Origin: Martinezella rhizogenes
Lineage (GTDB): Bacteria > Pseudomonadota > Alphaproteobacteria > Rhizobiales > Rhizobiaceae
Direction: 5' to 3'
Length of the DNA: 64,000 bases
NCBI GenBank assembly: GCA_013322215.1
Contig: JAAMEZ010000058.1
Span: forward strand, 124,001 to 188,000
Positions 44,305 through 53,203 of this stretch are shown in pieces; the stretch's first letter is position 1, and each line of letters begins with the position of its first letter. The position numbers and the translations under genes are program-made. Below the pieces are notes generated by a model that saw only the letters and a list, made by a program, of their open reading frames with translations, was not told the origin of the DNA and did no database searches.

Positions 44305-44595
44305 ATGATTCGCCATACCGTCGCCTTCCGCCTGAAGCACGAAGCCGGCTCGGCTGAAGAAGCCAGCTTCCTCAAGGACGCCCTTGTTCTGGAGAAGATA
44401 CCGAGCGTCCGGAACTTCGAGCAGCTTCGGCAGACCAGTCCGAAGAACGACTTTACCTTCGGCTTCTCGATGGAGTTCGATGACCAGTCAGGTTACGACG
44501 CCTATAACGTCCACCCTGATCATGTCGCTTTCGTCAGGGATCGCTGGGCACCTGAAGTCGAGGCGTTTCTCGAAATCGACTATACGAGCCTCTAG
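44305..44595 (+). CDS. Dabb-family (stress-responsive alpha/beta barrel) protein
   Basis: 96-aa protein opening MIRHTVAFRLKH, the usual Dabb start, with FGFSMEFDDQSGYDAYNVHPDHVAFV in the second half. The fold is a dimeric alpha-beta barrel; the function is not known. It follows the HIT gene closely and is terminated by a strong hairpin. Confidence 0.85.
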   Translation: MIRHTVAFRLKHEAGSAEEASFLKDALVLEKIPSVRNFEQLRQTSPKNDFTFGFSMEFDDQSGYDAYNVHPDHVAFVRDRWAPEVEAFLEIDYTSL

Positions 44596-44625
44596 CGTAA
44601 CATTAACACATTCAAATAAGCATAT

Positions 44626-44664
44626 AAAAGGCTGCATTGTTTCCAATGCAGCCTTTTATTTTTC
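44626..44664. terminator. bidirectional terminator between Dabb gene and clpA
   Basis: A perfect 13-bp stem (44626-44638 with 44645-44657) with a 6-nt loop, flanked by A and T tracts, between convergent genes. Confidence 0.9.
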
Positions 44665-44683
44665 TTAGGTCACCAGAGGGCGA

Positions 44684-47218
44684 TTACTTGCGCGGAACCT
44701 TCGGAACCGCGCCGCCGCCCTTGCGTGGCGACTTGCCTTCGGACTCGTCGCTGTCGCTCGACGTCGAGGCCTTGGCCGAGCGGCGGCTGTCGGCTGCCGT
44801 TGCAGCCTTGCCGACGCGGCTTCTGGCCTTGACGGTGGTGTCGCCGTCATCCTCTTCCACCTCGACATGCTGTTCACCGACTTCGGCCTCCGGCTTCGGC
44901 CGGATCGGAGCAGTGTCAGCAGTCGCATCGAGCAGGATGCCGGTCGAGCCGTCTTCCTTCTTGCCGACCGTAACGGTGACGACGCCACCCTTCTTCAGTT
45001 TGCCGAAGAGGATTTCGTTCGCCAGCGGCTTCTTGATGTTTTCCTGGATGACACGCGCCAGCGGACGGGCACCCATCTTGTCGTCGTAGCCCTTCTCGGA
45101 CAGCCAGGCGATGGCGTCCTCGTGCAGGTCGAAGGTCACGTTGCGTTCGGAAAGCTGCGCTTCCAGCTGCATGATGAACTTCTGCACCACCTTGTGAATG
45201 ACCGTCGTCGGCAGCGGCGCGAAGGGAATAACCGCATCCAGACGGTTGCGGAATTCCGGGGTGAACAGGCGGTTGAGAGCCTCTTCATCCTCGCCCGTAC
45301 GCTTGGACGAACCGAAGCCAATAGCGGCCTTGGCCATTTCCGAAGCGCCCGCATTGGTCGTCATGATCAGGATGACGTTGCGGAAGTCGATCTTCTTGCC
45401 GTTGTGGTCGGTCAGCGCGCCGTGGTCCATGACCTGCAGCAGGATATTGAAGATATCCGGATGCGCCTTCTCGATTTCGTCGAGCAGAACCACGCTGTGC
45501 GGATGCTGATCGACGCCATCAGTCAGGAGGCCGCCCTGGTCGAAGCCGACATAGCCGGGAGGTGCACCGAGCAGACGGGAAACCGTATGACGCTCCATGT
45601 ATTCCGACATGTCGAAGCGCAGCAGTTCGACGCCGAGCGACGAGGCAAGCTGCTTGGCGACTTCCGTCTTGCCGACGCCCGTGGGGCCAGAGAAGACGTA
45701 GCACCCGATCGGCTTGTTCGGCTCGCGCAGGCCCGCACGAGCGAGCTTGATCGAGGTCGACAGCGCTTCGATTGCCGTATCCTGGCCGTAGACGACCGAA
45801 CGCAGTTCCTGTTCGAGGTTGGCGAGAACCATCTCGTCATCCTTGGAAACCGTCTTCGGCGGAATGCGGGCCATGGTCGCAATCGTCGCTTCGATCTCCT
45901 TTTCGGTGATCAGCTTGCGGCGCTTGGACGGCGGCAGCAGCATCTGAGCGGCACCCGTCTCATCGATCACGTCGATCGCCTTATCCGGCAGCTTGCGGTC
46001 GGAAATATAGCGGGCCGACAGCTCGACAGCCGTCTTGATGGCGTCGTTCGAATAGCGCAGGTGGTGATACTCTTCGAAATAGGGCTTGAGGCCCTTCATG
46101 ATTTCGATGGCATCCTCGATGCTCGGCTCGTTGACGTCGATCTTCTGGAAGCGACGGACGAGTGCCCGGTCTTTTTCGAAGAACTGCCGGTATTCCTTAT
46201 AGGTGGTCGAACCGATGCAACGGATCGCACCCGAGGAAAGAGCCGGCTTCAGCAGGTTCGACGCATCCATCGCGCCGCCGGAGGTGGCGCCCGCACCGAT
46301 GACGGTGTGGATCTCGTCGATGAACAGCACGGCGCCCGGATACTCTTCGAGTTCCTTGACGACCTGCTTCAGGCGTTCTTCGAAATCGCCGCGATAACGG
46401 GTGCCGGCGAGCAGCGTACCCATATCGAGCGAAAAGATCGTGGCATCGGCCAGAGCTTCCGGAACCTTGCCTTCGACGATACGCTTGGCAAGACCTTCGG
46501 CAATTGCCGTCTTGCCCACGCCGGGGTCTCCGACATAGAGCGGGTTGTTCTTCGAGCGGCGGCACAGCACCTGGATGGTGCGGTTGACCTCGGAGTTGCG
46601 GCCGATCAACGGATCGATCTTGCCGTTCTTGGCCTTCTCATTGAGGTTGACGCAATAGGCCTTCAGCGCATCCTGCTGCTTCTTGCCATTCCCTTCCTCC
46701 TGCTCGCCGCGGGAGGTCGGCTTGCTTTCGGATTCGCTTTCTTCGGCGCCGCGCGGCGTGCGGGTCTGGGAGGAACCCGGGCGCTTGCCGATGCCGTGCG
46801 AGATGTAGTTGACCGCGTCGTAGCGGGTCATTTCCTGCTCCTGCAGGAAGAAGGCAGCATGGCTTTCCCGTTCCGCGAAAATCGCGACGAGAACATTGGC
46901 GCCCGTCACTTCCTCGCGGCCGGAAGATTGTACGTGGATCACGGCGCGCTGGATGACGCGCTGGAAGCCGGAGGTCGGCTTCGAGTCCTCGTCATAGCCC
47001 GTGACCAGGTTGGAGAGTTCATTATCGACGTATTCAGTCAGAGTCTTACGGAGCGCGTCGAGATCAACATTGCACGCGCCCATGACAGCTGCGGCATCGG
47101 CGTCGTCTACCAGCGCCAAAAGCAGATGTTCCAGCGTGGCATACTCGTGATGCCGCTCGTTCGCGTAGGTCAGTGCCTGATGCAGCGCCTTCTCAAGACT
47201 AGGCGAAAATGTTGGCAC
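44684..47218 (-). CDS. clpA: ATP-dependent Clp protease ATP-binding subunit ClpA
   Basis: 844-aa AAA+ unfoldase that feeds ClpP and receives substrates through ClpS. The N-domain is at 1-150 (SPSLEKALHQALTYANERHHEYATLEHLLLAL). D1 Walker A is GDPGVGKTA and D2 Walker A is GPTGVGKTE. The last about 60 residues form an unusual Ser/Lys/Asp-rich tail. The start is GTG 47218 behind GAGGAT, giving the expected MPTFSPS N-terminus. It lies 10 bp after clpS. Confidence 0.95.
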   Translation of the reverse strand: MPTFSPSLEKALHQALTYANERHHEYATLEHLLLALVDDADAAAVMGACNVDLDALRKTLTEYVDNELSNLVTGYDEDSKPTSGFQRVIQRAVIHVQSSGREEVTGANVLVAIFAERESHAAFFLQEQEMTRYDAVNYISHGIGKRPGSSQTRTPRGAEESESESKPTSRGEQEEGNGKKQQDALKAYCVNLNEKAKNGKIDPLIGRNSEVNRTIQVLCRRSKNNPLYVGDPGVGKTAIAEGLAKRIVEGKVPEALADATIFSLDMGTLLAGTRYRGDFEERLKQVVKELEEYPGAVLFIDEIHTVIGAGATSGGAMDASNLLKPALSSGAIRCIGSTTYKEYRQFFEKDRALVRRFQKIDVNEPSIEDAIEIMKGLKPYFEEYHHLRYSNDAIKTAVELSARYISDRKLPDKAIDVIDETGAAQMLLPPSKRRKLITEKEIEATIATMARIPPKTVSKDDEMVLANLEQELRSVVYGQDTAIEALSTSIKLARAGLREPNKPIGCYVFSGPTGVGKTEVAKQLASSLGVELLRFDMSEYMERHTVSRLLGAPPGYVGFDQGGLLTDGVDQHPHSVVLLDEIEKAHPDIFNILLQVMDHGALTDHNGKKIDFRNVILIMTTNAGASEMAKAAIGFGSSKRTGEDEEALNRLFTPEFRNRLDAVIPFAPLPTTVIHKVVQKFIMQLEAQLSERNVTFDLHEDAIAWLSEKGYDDKMGARPLARVIQENIKKPLANEILFGKLKKGGVVTVTVGKKEDGSTGILLDATADTAPIRPKPEAEVGEQHVEVEEDDGDTTVKARSRVGKAATAADSRRSAKASTSSDSDESEGKSPRKGGGAVPKVPRK

Positions 47219-47228
47219 GTTCAGATCC

Positions 47229-47582
47229 TCACTTCTTTTCCATAACACATTGCAGCGGATGCTGGTGCTGCCGGGCAAAGTCCATCACCTGGCTCACCTT
47301 CGTTTCGGCTACTTCATATGTATATATCCCGCACTCGCCCACGCCATGGTTGTGGACATGAAGCATGATACGGGTGGCACCTTCGAGATCCTTTTGGAAG
47401 AAACGCTCCAGGATATGGATCACGAAGTCCATGGGCGTGTAGTCGTCATTCAGAAGCAGCACGCGGTACAGGTTCGGTTTTTTCGTCTTGGGCTTGGTAC
47501 GTGTGATGACCGAGGTCCCACGGTTTCCGTTGTCCCCGTTCCTTTCGCTGTTGTTTTGCATCCGGATCGGCTCAGCGATCAT
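47229..47582 (-). CDS. clpS: ClpS adaptor protein
   Basis: 117-aa adaptor delivering N-degron substrates to ClpA. After a variable N-terminus, the core has NLYRVLLLNDDYTPMDFVIHILERFF and HGVGECGIYTYEVAETK. ATG 47582 is supported by GAGGA nine bases upstream; two nearby ATGs are alternatives. It is directly upstream of clpA, the conserved pair. Confidence 0.95.
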   Translation of the reverse strand: MIAEPIRMQNNSERNGDNGNRGTSVITRTKPKTKKPNLYRVLLLNDDYTPMDFVIHILERFFQKDLEGATRIMLHVHNHGVGECGIYTYEVAETKVSQVMDFARQHQHPLQCVMEKK

Positions 47583-47800
47583 TTCATTCATTCCTCAAAT
47601 CATCCGGCAGAAGCTATCGCATTCCGACTTGGCACTGGGTTGGTTTCTTCACTTGGTCGGGCCGGATATCCGAACCTCTAACTTAGTTCATATTGGCGTG
47701 ATTTTAAGCCCCCTGCTGGACACTGCAATCACAATTCGCTGACAAAACGGGCTGCGGTCAAAAAAGTCGCTGCATATCGTCTCGTCCGGTTCGACGTGCC

Positions 47801-47841
47801 AAAATGCAAAAGACCGGCCACGCATCGCGTAGCCGGTCTTT
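47801..47841 (-). terminator. terminator of the phasin gene
   Basis: A 10-bp stem (47809-47818 with 47832-47841) is followed on the minus strand by TTTGCATTTT. It lies 27 bp after the phasin stop. Confidence 0.8.
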
Positions 47842-47868
47842 CCGGAAATTTTGCCTTTCGGCGAAAGT

Positions 47869-48234
47869 TTAAGCGGCGGTCGCCGTTGCTGCTGCCTTGC
47901 TGGCAGCCTTCGTCGCAGCCGCTACGGGCGCTTCGTAAGGCTTGTAGGCATTCTTGGCGAGATCGGCATACATTTCGCCGAGCTTGGTGGCTTCAGCGAC
48001 GAAGTTTTCGTAGGAGGACTTCACATAGCTGCTCTGCAGTTCGAAGGCAGCTTCGAAGCTCTTGACACCGGCGAGCGTTTCGAAGTGTGCAACGCCATCC
48101 TGGAAAGACTTCTTGGAGTATTCAGCGGTTTCGGCAGCAATCGCCTGAAAGCCCTTGGTGACATCGGAATAGCTCTTCAGCGCCGTGTCCATGGCTTCCT
48201 TGCCCTTCTTGTTTGCTTCATCGAAATTGAACAT
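47869..48234 (-). CDS. phasin-family protein
   Basis: 121-aa, wholly helical, amphipathic protein. The central KGFQAIAAETAEYSKKSFQDGVAHFETLAGVKS and the Ala-rich C-terminal tail fit the phasin family, which coats polyhydroxybutyrate granules. A strong ribosome-binding sequence is not needed to fix the start, since ATG 48234 fits the family N-terminus. It is monocistronic with a 350-bp upstream region. Confidence 0.85.
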   Translation of the reverse strand: MFNFDEANKKGKEAMDTALKSYSDVTKGFQAIAAETAEYSKKSFQDGVAHFETLAGVKSFEAAFELQSSYVKSSYENFVAEATKLGEMYADLAKNAYKPYEAPVAAATKAASKAAATATAA

Positions 48235-48585
48235 GCTTCTCCGTCCCTTGTTGGCCGGCCGGCGGCCGGTTTACAGGGACAAAGGTTAAATGCGATGCAC
48301 AATTAGTCAAGTAGTCTTGTGCGTCGCAATATCTCCCTTTGGTTGCATTTCGAGTGACGGCGCGATGTCAGCGCCGATGAGTGCGGCGCATCATTTTGTT
48401 TTTCCTAATATATATCATTGCGCCTGCAACCACAGGCTTTGATTAAAATATTGGCATTTAGGTCAAAGAAGCCGCTATAGATCAGAACGGCAGCGGAATG
48501 ATCAAATTGGCAAATGCCAAAGAAAAAGGCCGTATTTCAATGAAATACGGCCCAAATATTCGATCACTATACGAGACCGATATAA
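48235..48585. other. 351-bp non-coding region upstream of the phasin gene
   Basis: Contains the phasin promoter region (minus strand) and, at its right edge, the terminator of the DUF3126 gene. A TTGACT hexamer on the minus strand near 48308 is a possible -35 element, but no clear -10 was assigned. No coding frame of note. Confidence 0.45.
48522..48552 (-). terminator. terminator of the DUF3126 gene
   Basis: An 11-bp perfect stem (48528-48538 with 48542-48552, 3-nt loop) followed on the minus strand by five T residues. Confidence 0.85.
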
Positions 48586-48789
48586 TCAGAGATCGACGTC
48601 CAGAATGGCCATCGAGAAATTATAGGAGCGGTCGCCATCTTCATCGTCGATATAGACGACACCCAGAAATTCTTCGCCGAGATAAACTTCAGCCGAATCG
48701 TTCTTTCGCGGGCGGGCCTTCACCACGACCTGCGGGTTGAACGTGCGCTTGAAATAGGCGTCGAGTTTCTTGATTTCTTCAGGCTTCAC
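48586..48789 (-). CDS. DUF3126-family small protein
   Basis: 67-aa protein beginning KPEEIKKLDAYFKRTFN, with VYLGEEFLGVVYIDDEDGDRSYNF. This matches DUF3126, a small alphaproteobacterial family of unknown function. GTG 48789 with GGAGAAG upstream is chosen over a longer frame reaching into the cysE 3' region. It is downstream of cysE in the same orientation. Confidence 0.82.
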   Translation of the reverse strand: MKPEEIKKLDAYFKRTFNPQVVVKARPRKNDSAEVYLGEEFLGVVYIDDEDGDRSYNFSMAILDVDL

Positions 48790-48913
48790 AATGCTTCTCC
48801 GTGAGGATCTCGGTTGGCCGCTTCTTGCATAGGAAAAGCGGCGGTGTAAAGACCGGAACCGCGCATAGCTCCCCAGCGACAGCGCAAGCTTCCGAAAGTC
48901 AGTCTGGATTTTC

Positions 48914-49777
48914 CTAGATTCCCGCGCCCATGATCTGATCCACAACCAATTGTTCAGCCAAGAGCTGGTCCATCGAGCGAGACGGTTCCGAACACCCTGC
49001 TTCTCCGACCACCTTGGCCGGCACCCCTGCAACGGTCGTCTTGGCGGGCACTTCCTTCAGCACCACCGAGCCGGCGGCGATGCGCGAGCAATGGCCGATC
49101 TGGATATTGCCGAGGATCTTGGCCCCCGCACCGATCAAGACGCCGTGCGCGATCTTCGGATGGCGGTCGCTGCCTTCCTTGCCGGTGCCGCCAAGCGTGA
49201 CGCCATGCAGGATCGAGACGTTATCGCCGATCACGGCCGTTTCGCCCACCACAAGGCCGGTCGCGTGATCGAGGAAGATGCCCTTGCCGATACGCGCCGC
49301 CGGATTGATGTCGGTCTGGAAGACGCTGGAGGATCGGCTCTGCAGATAAAGCGCGAAATCGCGGCGGCCGCGATTATAGAGCCAGTGCGCGAGGCGGTGC
49401 GTCTGCAGCGCATGGAAGCCCTTGAAATAGAGCACGGGCTCCAGGAACCTCAGGCAGGCTGGATCGCGATCGTAGACGGCCTGGATATCGACACGAAGGA
49501 TCGATCCCCATTCCGGCCAGTCGGCCAGCATTTCCTCGAAGGTCTGCCGCAGGAGGATGGCCTGCAGGTCCGGATGGTCGAGGCGCTCGCAGATGCGATA
49601 GATAACGCATTCCTCCAGCGAGCGATGGTTGATGATCGTCGAATAGAGGAAAGCGGCAAGAAGTGGGTCCTGCGCGGCAGCGGCGCGTGCTTCCTCGCGC
49701 ATGCTGTCCCAGATCGGGTCCATGACCTTCACTGCGCCCAAGCCTTCTACCTGGCGAATATCCGTTGCTGCGACCAT
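48914..49777 (-). CDS. cysE: serine O-acetyltransferase
   Basis: 287-aa enzyme making O-acetylserine for cysteine synthesis. The N-terminal SATase helical domain (PIWDSMREEA) is followed by hexapeptide repeats with FLDHATGLVVGETAVIGD and the glycine-rich loop GVTLGGTGKEGSDRHPKI. The C-terminal tail ends DQIMGAGI; a terminal Ile is typical for docking to cysteine synthase. A 7-bp stem at 48817-48842 without a U run may mark its 3' end. Confidence 0.96.
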   Translation of the reverse strand: MVAATDIRQVEGLGAVKVMDPIWDSMREEARAAAAQDPLLAAFLYSTIINHRSLEECVIYRICERLDHPDLQAILLRQTFEEMLADWPEWGSILRVDIQAVYDRDPACLRFLEPVLYFKGFHALQTHRLAHWLYNRGRRDFALYLQSRSSSVFQTDINPAARIGKGIFLDHATGLVVGETAVIGDNVSILHGVTLGGTGKEGSDRHPKIAHGVLIGAGAKILGNIQIGHCSRIAAGSVVLKEVPAKTTVAGVPAKVVGEAGCSEPSRSMDQLLAEQLVVDQIMGAGI

Positions 49778-49853
49778 TGGCGGTCTCCCGATTTTCTGTC
49801 AGGGGTGCATTATATAGAATAAATGCCACACAAGACAAATGGGTTGGTCGCGC

Positions 49854-50654
49854 ATGAATTTCGAGCATGATTTTGCCGGCGGTCTCATTCGCGCGACGTG
49901 CAGCGACGCCATAGGCACGATCGCGATCAGCAACCCCGACAGAAAGAACGCCGTGACCGCCGCAATGTGGCGTGCGATCCCGCAGGCAGTGCGCATTCTG
50001 ACCGATGAAGCACATGCGCATGTGATCGTTCTGCGCGGCGCCGGCGCGGATTTTTCGGCTGGCGCCGACATCAGCGAATTCGCCGTCGTGCGCAAGAATT
50101 CGGAGACGGCAGTCGCCTATGAGGCGCTGAACAGCCAGGCTTTCGAGGCAATTCGCCATTGCCGCGTGCCGACGATCGCCGCGATCCGCGGCATCTGCTA
50201 TGGCGGCGGTTTTGGGCTTGCTGCCGCCTGTGATCTGCGCATCGCCGAAAGAGGCGCACGGTTTTCCGTACCCGCCGTTCGCCTCGGTATCGCCTATCCC
50301 GCCGACGCCGTGCAGGATATCGTCAATGCGCTCGGGCCGCAGATGGCCAAGGTCACCCTGTTTACCGGCGCTCCCATGTCGAGCGAGAAGATGGTTGTGG
50401 CCGGCTTTCTTCTGGAGGAAATCGAGGCTGATGCGTTCGATCAGGAAGTATCCGCCCTCGCCCATGCGATTGCCGCCAATGCACCTATTGCGCTGCATGC
50501 CTCGAAGCTCGCGATCCGCGCCGTCATCGAGCAGGATGGTGACTTGCTGCGCGAAGCGGAAGTGATCGGCGCCGAGACTTTCGACAGCGCCGATTATGCG
50601 GAGGGTCGCGCCGCCTTTGCCGAACGGCGAAAGCCCCACTTCACCGGTAAGTGA
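49854..50654 (+). CDS. enoyl-CoA hydratase/isomerase-family protein
   Basis: 266-aa crotonase-fold protein. The oxyanion-hole segments RGAGADFSAGADI and ICYGGGFGLAAACDLRIA are clear. The substrate is unknown; context gives no beta-oxidation partners. ATG 49854 gives MNFEHDF; ATG 49839 is equally possible because no strong ribosome-binding site decides. It is divergent from cysE. Confidence 0.85.
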   Translation: MNFEHDFAGGLIRATCSDAIGTIAISNPDRKNAVTAAMWRAIPQAVRILTDEAHAHVIVLRGAGADFSAGADISEFAVVRKNSETAVAYEALNSQAFEAIRHCRVPTIAAIRGICYGGGFGLAAACDLRIAERGARFSVPAVRLGIAYPADAVQDIVNALGPQMAKVTLFTGAPMSSEKMVVAGFLLEEIEADAFDQEVSALAHAIAANAPIALHASKLAIRAVIEQDGDLLREAEVIGAETFDSADYAEGRAAFAERRKPHFTGK

Positions 50655-50662
50655 CTTGAAAC

Positions 50663-51448
50663 CTAGCGCCTGTCGAGACGCTGATAAAACTCCAGAACCG
50701 CCGCCTTGAAGATCTTATCGCCGACGGCGAGCATGTGGTCGCGGTTCGGAATATCGATGACTTCGGCATTCTGCATCAGTGCCGCCAAATCCTGCCCGGA
50801 ACCGGCAATATCGTCCTTGGTGCCGACGGCGATCAGCGTCGGCACTTCGATCTTCGCCACATCTTCCCGCGAAGCCAGATCGCGCGAGCCCTGGATACAG
50901 GCGGCCAGCGCCTGCCGGTCGCTTTTCGTCTGCTCGGCAAAAGCGCGGAACATGCGCCCGCGCGCATGGGTGACATCATCGAGCGAAGGTGCGACCAGCG
51001 CATCCGCAATCGGGTCCCAATCGCCGACGCCTTCGACCATGCCGATACCGAGGCCGCCCAGCACCAGCGAGCGGACGCGATCAGGATGCGCGATCGCCAT
51101 GAAGGTCGAAACGCGCGCACCCATGGAATAGCCCATGACATGGGTCTCGGATATGCCCAGATGATCGAGGAGGGCCACAGCATCCGCTGCCATGATCCAT
51201 GGATGGTAGACATCCGCATCGTAAAGCTTGTCGCTCATGCCATGGCCGCGATTGTCGATGGCAATCACCCGATAGCCCGCTTCGCCAAGTGTCTTCAGCC
51301 AACCGGGATTGACCCAATTGGCAATCGCCGTGGAGGCAAAGCCGTGGATCAACAGCACCGGCGGCCCGTTGGGATCACCTTCATCGAAAAAGGCGAGCTT
51401 CAATCCGTCTCTGACAAAATGGGACATCGGGGGAGCGTTCAAATTCAT
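50663..51448 (-). CDS. alpha/beta-hydrolase
   Basis: 261-aa alpha/beta-hydrolase-fold protein. HGF oxyanion segment is at 35-37. Nucleophile S108 is in GYSMG. The catalytic acid is probably in VGTKDDIAG and the His in NRDHMLAVGD. The substrate is unknown. No signal peptide is seen. It is convergent with the crotonase gene, 8 bp apart. ATG 51448 is chosen; ATG 51427 is possible. Confidence 0.87.
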   Translation of the reverse strand: MNLNAPPMSHFVRDGLKLAFFDEGDPNGPPVLLIHGFASTAIANWVNPGWLKTLGEAGYRVIAIDNRGHGMSDKLYDADVYHPWIMAADAVALLDHLGISETHVMGYSMGARVSTFMAIAHPDRVRSLVLGGLGIGMVEGVGDWDPIADALVAPSLDDVTHARGRMFRAFAEQTKSDRQALAACIQGSRDLASREDVAKIEVPTLIAVGTKDDIAGSGQDLAALMQNAEVIDIPNRDHMLAVGDKIFKAAVLEFYQRLDRR

Positions 51449-51649
51449 GGCTTCGTCTTTGCAAACTGGGTCCTGTTGGCGCCGGACCATATTTTATCGG
51501 CGATATCAAATGAACCCTACGCTTGCGAAAATCTCTGCATCAAGCCGGACTTTCGCACTACACAATCGGGAAGAAGGATTATAAAGAGGGGCTACCAAGT
51601 CTGGCGCAACATTCATGCCGCTCACGGCAAGACGCATTCGGAGATCATC

Positions 51650-51895
51650 ATGGCCGGCCACAATATTCCCCATTTCCAGAACGACGGCGGACATCGCGTC
51701 ATCGAAATCGGCGTGAAGGAATTCATGTGCACCGGCGCCTCGGTCCCGTACGACCATCCACACATCTTCATCGATATCGGTGACGAGAGCGAAAAGGTCT
51801 GCTCCTATTGCTCAACGCTTTACCGCTACAATCCGTCGCTGAAGGCGGACCAGACCAACCCAGCCGGCTGCGTCTTCCACTTCAAGGCGGCGTGA
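51650..51895 (+). CDS. zf-CHCC zinc-finger protein (NDUFS6-like)
   Basis: 81-aa protein with C27, H36/H38, C51 and C54 (FMCTGA, DHPHIF, VCSYCSTLY). This arrangement matches the zf-CHCC domain of mitochondrial complex I subunit NDUFS6 and its alphaproteobacterial relatives. GGAG precedes ATG 51650. A complex I accessory role is inferred from the family. Another complex I accessory homologue (NDUFS4-like) is at 60776. Confidence 0.85.
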   Translation: MAGHNIPHFQNDGGHRVIEIGVKEFMCTGASVPYDHPHIFIDIGDESEKVCSYCSTLYRYNPSLKADQTNPAGCVFHFKAA

Positions 51896-51924
51896 CGCCT
51901 TAGAGGCCGATCGGACATAAAGAA

Positions 51925-53091
51925 ATGCCGATCAAAGCAGCCGCAATCATCGGCGCCGGAATAGCCGGATTGACGGCGGCACTGGCGCTTGCGAGACACG
52001 GCATTGCCTCCGACATTTTCGAACAGGCAGAGGTGCTGACCGAAGTCGGCGCCGGCCTGCAGATTTCGCCGAATGCTTCCCGCATCCTCGATACGCTTGG
52101 CGTGCTCGATGCGCTGAGACCTGTCTGGCTGGAGCCAGAGGAAGTCAGGCTCGTATCCGGCTCATCGCTGCGGCCTGTCGCATCCGTTCCCTGTGGAAAA
52201 TTTGCCAGAGAGCGATGGGGTGCACCCTATGGCGCGGCGCATCGCGCCACCCTGCAAAAGGCGCTCCTCAATGCGATGACGGCCAATGCCTTATGCACGC
52301 TGCATCTCGGCCGGCACGTCGATATCAACAACAAACAGGCACTGGAAGAGATCGCCGGAAGGGAATTCGATCTCGTCATCGGGGCCGACGGCGTATGGTC
52401 GAAGGCGCATGCAATGGTGCCTGGCGCGCCCTCGCCGCTCTTCTCCGGGAATATTGCATGGCGCTTCTCCATTCCGGAGGCGGCGGCCCCGGCCCTGCTG
52501 GACAAGGCGAGCGTCACAGCGTTCCTCGGACCCTCCAGCCATCTCGTCTGCTACCCCATCCGGGAAAATGCCGCCTTCAATATCGTCGCCATCGTCTCCG
52601 GCAGCAGTGCCAGCCGCAATTGGGGGGCGACCGGCAGCAAGGCGCAGCGCGAGCAGATGCTACGGGGTTTTTCCGGCTGGAACACGGCGATCCTGCAAAT
52701 GCTCGAAGCCCAGGAGCAGGCGAGCTTTTGGCCACTCTACGAGATGAAGGACGGCGGCCGGTGGCATAATGGCAGCGATACGATCCTGATCGGCGATGCC
52801 GCGCATGCGATGATGCCCTTTGCGGCTCAGGGCGCGGCCATGGCGATCGAGGACGCTTTCGAGCTTGCCGGCATGCTTTCGGGACGCTCGCCGGCCGAAG
52901 CATTCGAACTCTATGAGAAGCATCGGGCGCCGCGTATCGCGCGCCTAAGACAGCGCGCCGCCTTCAATCAATTCGCCTATCACGCCCGCGGTCCCATCCG
53001 CCTGGCGCGGGATCTCGTCCTCTCACTGCGTCCGCCGCAAAGCCTCGCGGCGGACATGGACTGGATCTATGGCTATAGCGCTGTCGGCTGA
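51925..53091 (+). CDS. FAD-dependent monooxygenase (salicylate-hydroxylase-like)
   Basis: 388-aa flavoprotein of the PHBH-like class A group. The FAD dinucleotide motif is GAGIAG near 10-15. The NAD(P)H/FAD motif is FDLVIGADGVWSK, and the second FAD motif is ILIGDAAHAMMPFAAQGAAM. Natural substrate is unknown; aromatic hydroxylation is the family activity. It follows the zinc-finger gene by 29 bp. Confidence 0.88.
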   Translation: MPIKAAAIIGAGIAGLTAALALARHGIASDIFEQAEVLTEVGAGLQISPNASRILDTLGVLDALRPVWLEPEEVRLVSGSSLRPVASVPCGKFARERWGAPYGAAHRATLQKALLNAMTANALCTLHLGRHVDINNKQALEEIAGREFDLVIGADGVWSKAHAMVPGAPSPLFSGNIAWRFSIPEAAAPALLDKASVTAFLGPSSHLVCYPIRENAAFNIVAIVSGSSASRNWGATGSKAQREQMLRGFSGWNTAILQMLEAQEQASFWPLYEMKDGGRWHNGSDTILIGDAAHAMMPFAAQGAAMAIEDAFELAGMLSGRSPAEAFELYEKHRAPRIARLRQRAAFNQFAYHARGPIRLARDLVLSLRPPQSLAADMDWIYGYSAVG

Positions 53092-53104
53092 TCAGGCGTC
53101 CCCC

Positions 53105-53140
53105 ATAGCGCCGTGCGTCACATGTGACGCACGGCGCTAT
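53105..53140. repeat. 36-bp perfect palindrome between convergent genes
   Basis: Two 18-bp perfect arms with no spacer, centred at 53122/53123. It lies between the 3' ends of the monooxygenase and metC genes. No T run follows on either strand, so it is not a classic terminator. Confidence 0.8.
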
Positions 53141-53155
53141 AACACTTTAAACCTG

Positions 53156-53203
53156 CTGCATAATTTTATCCTTAAACCGATCCCGATTTAAGGAATTATG
53201 CAG
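53156..53203. repeat. interrupted inverted repeat overlapping the metC stop
   Basis: Outer arms CTGCATAATT / AATTATGCAG (53156-53165, 53194-53203) and inner arms CCTTAAA / TTTAAGG (53170-53176, 53187-53193). The right arm includes the metC stop codon. I recall similar elements being common in Rhizobium intergenic regions. Confidence 0.75.

Noticed and set aside
44867..47245. 792-codon plus-strand open frame opposite clpA
   Set aside because: Antisense shadow of ClpA, whose AAA+ motifs are unambiguous on the minus strand.
48817..48842. 7-bp stem after cysE as a terminator
   Set aside because: No U run on the minus strand and a short stem; too weak to list as a terminator.
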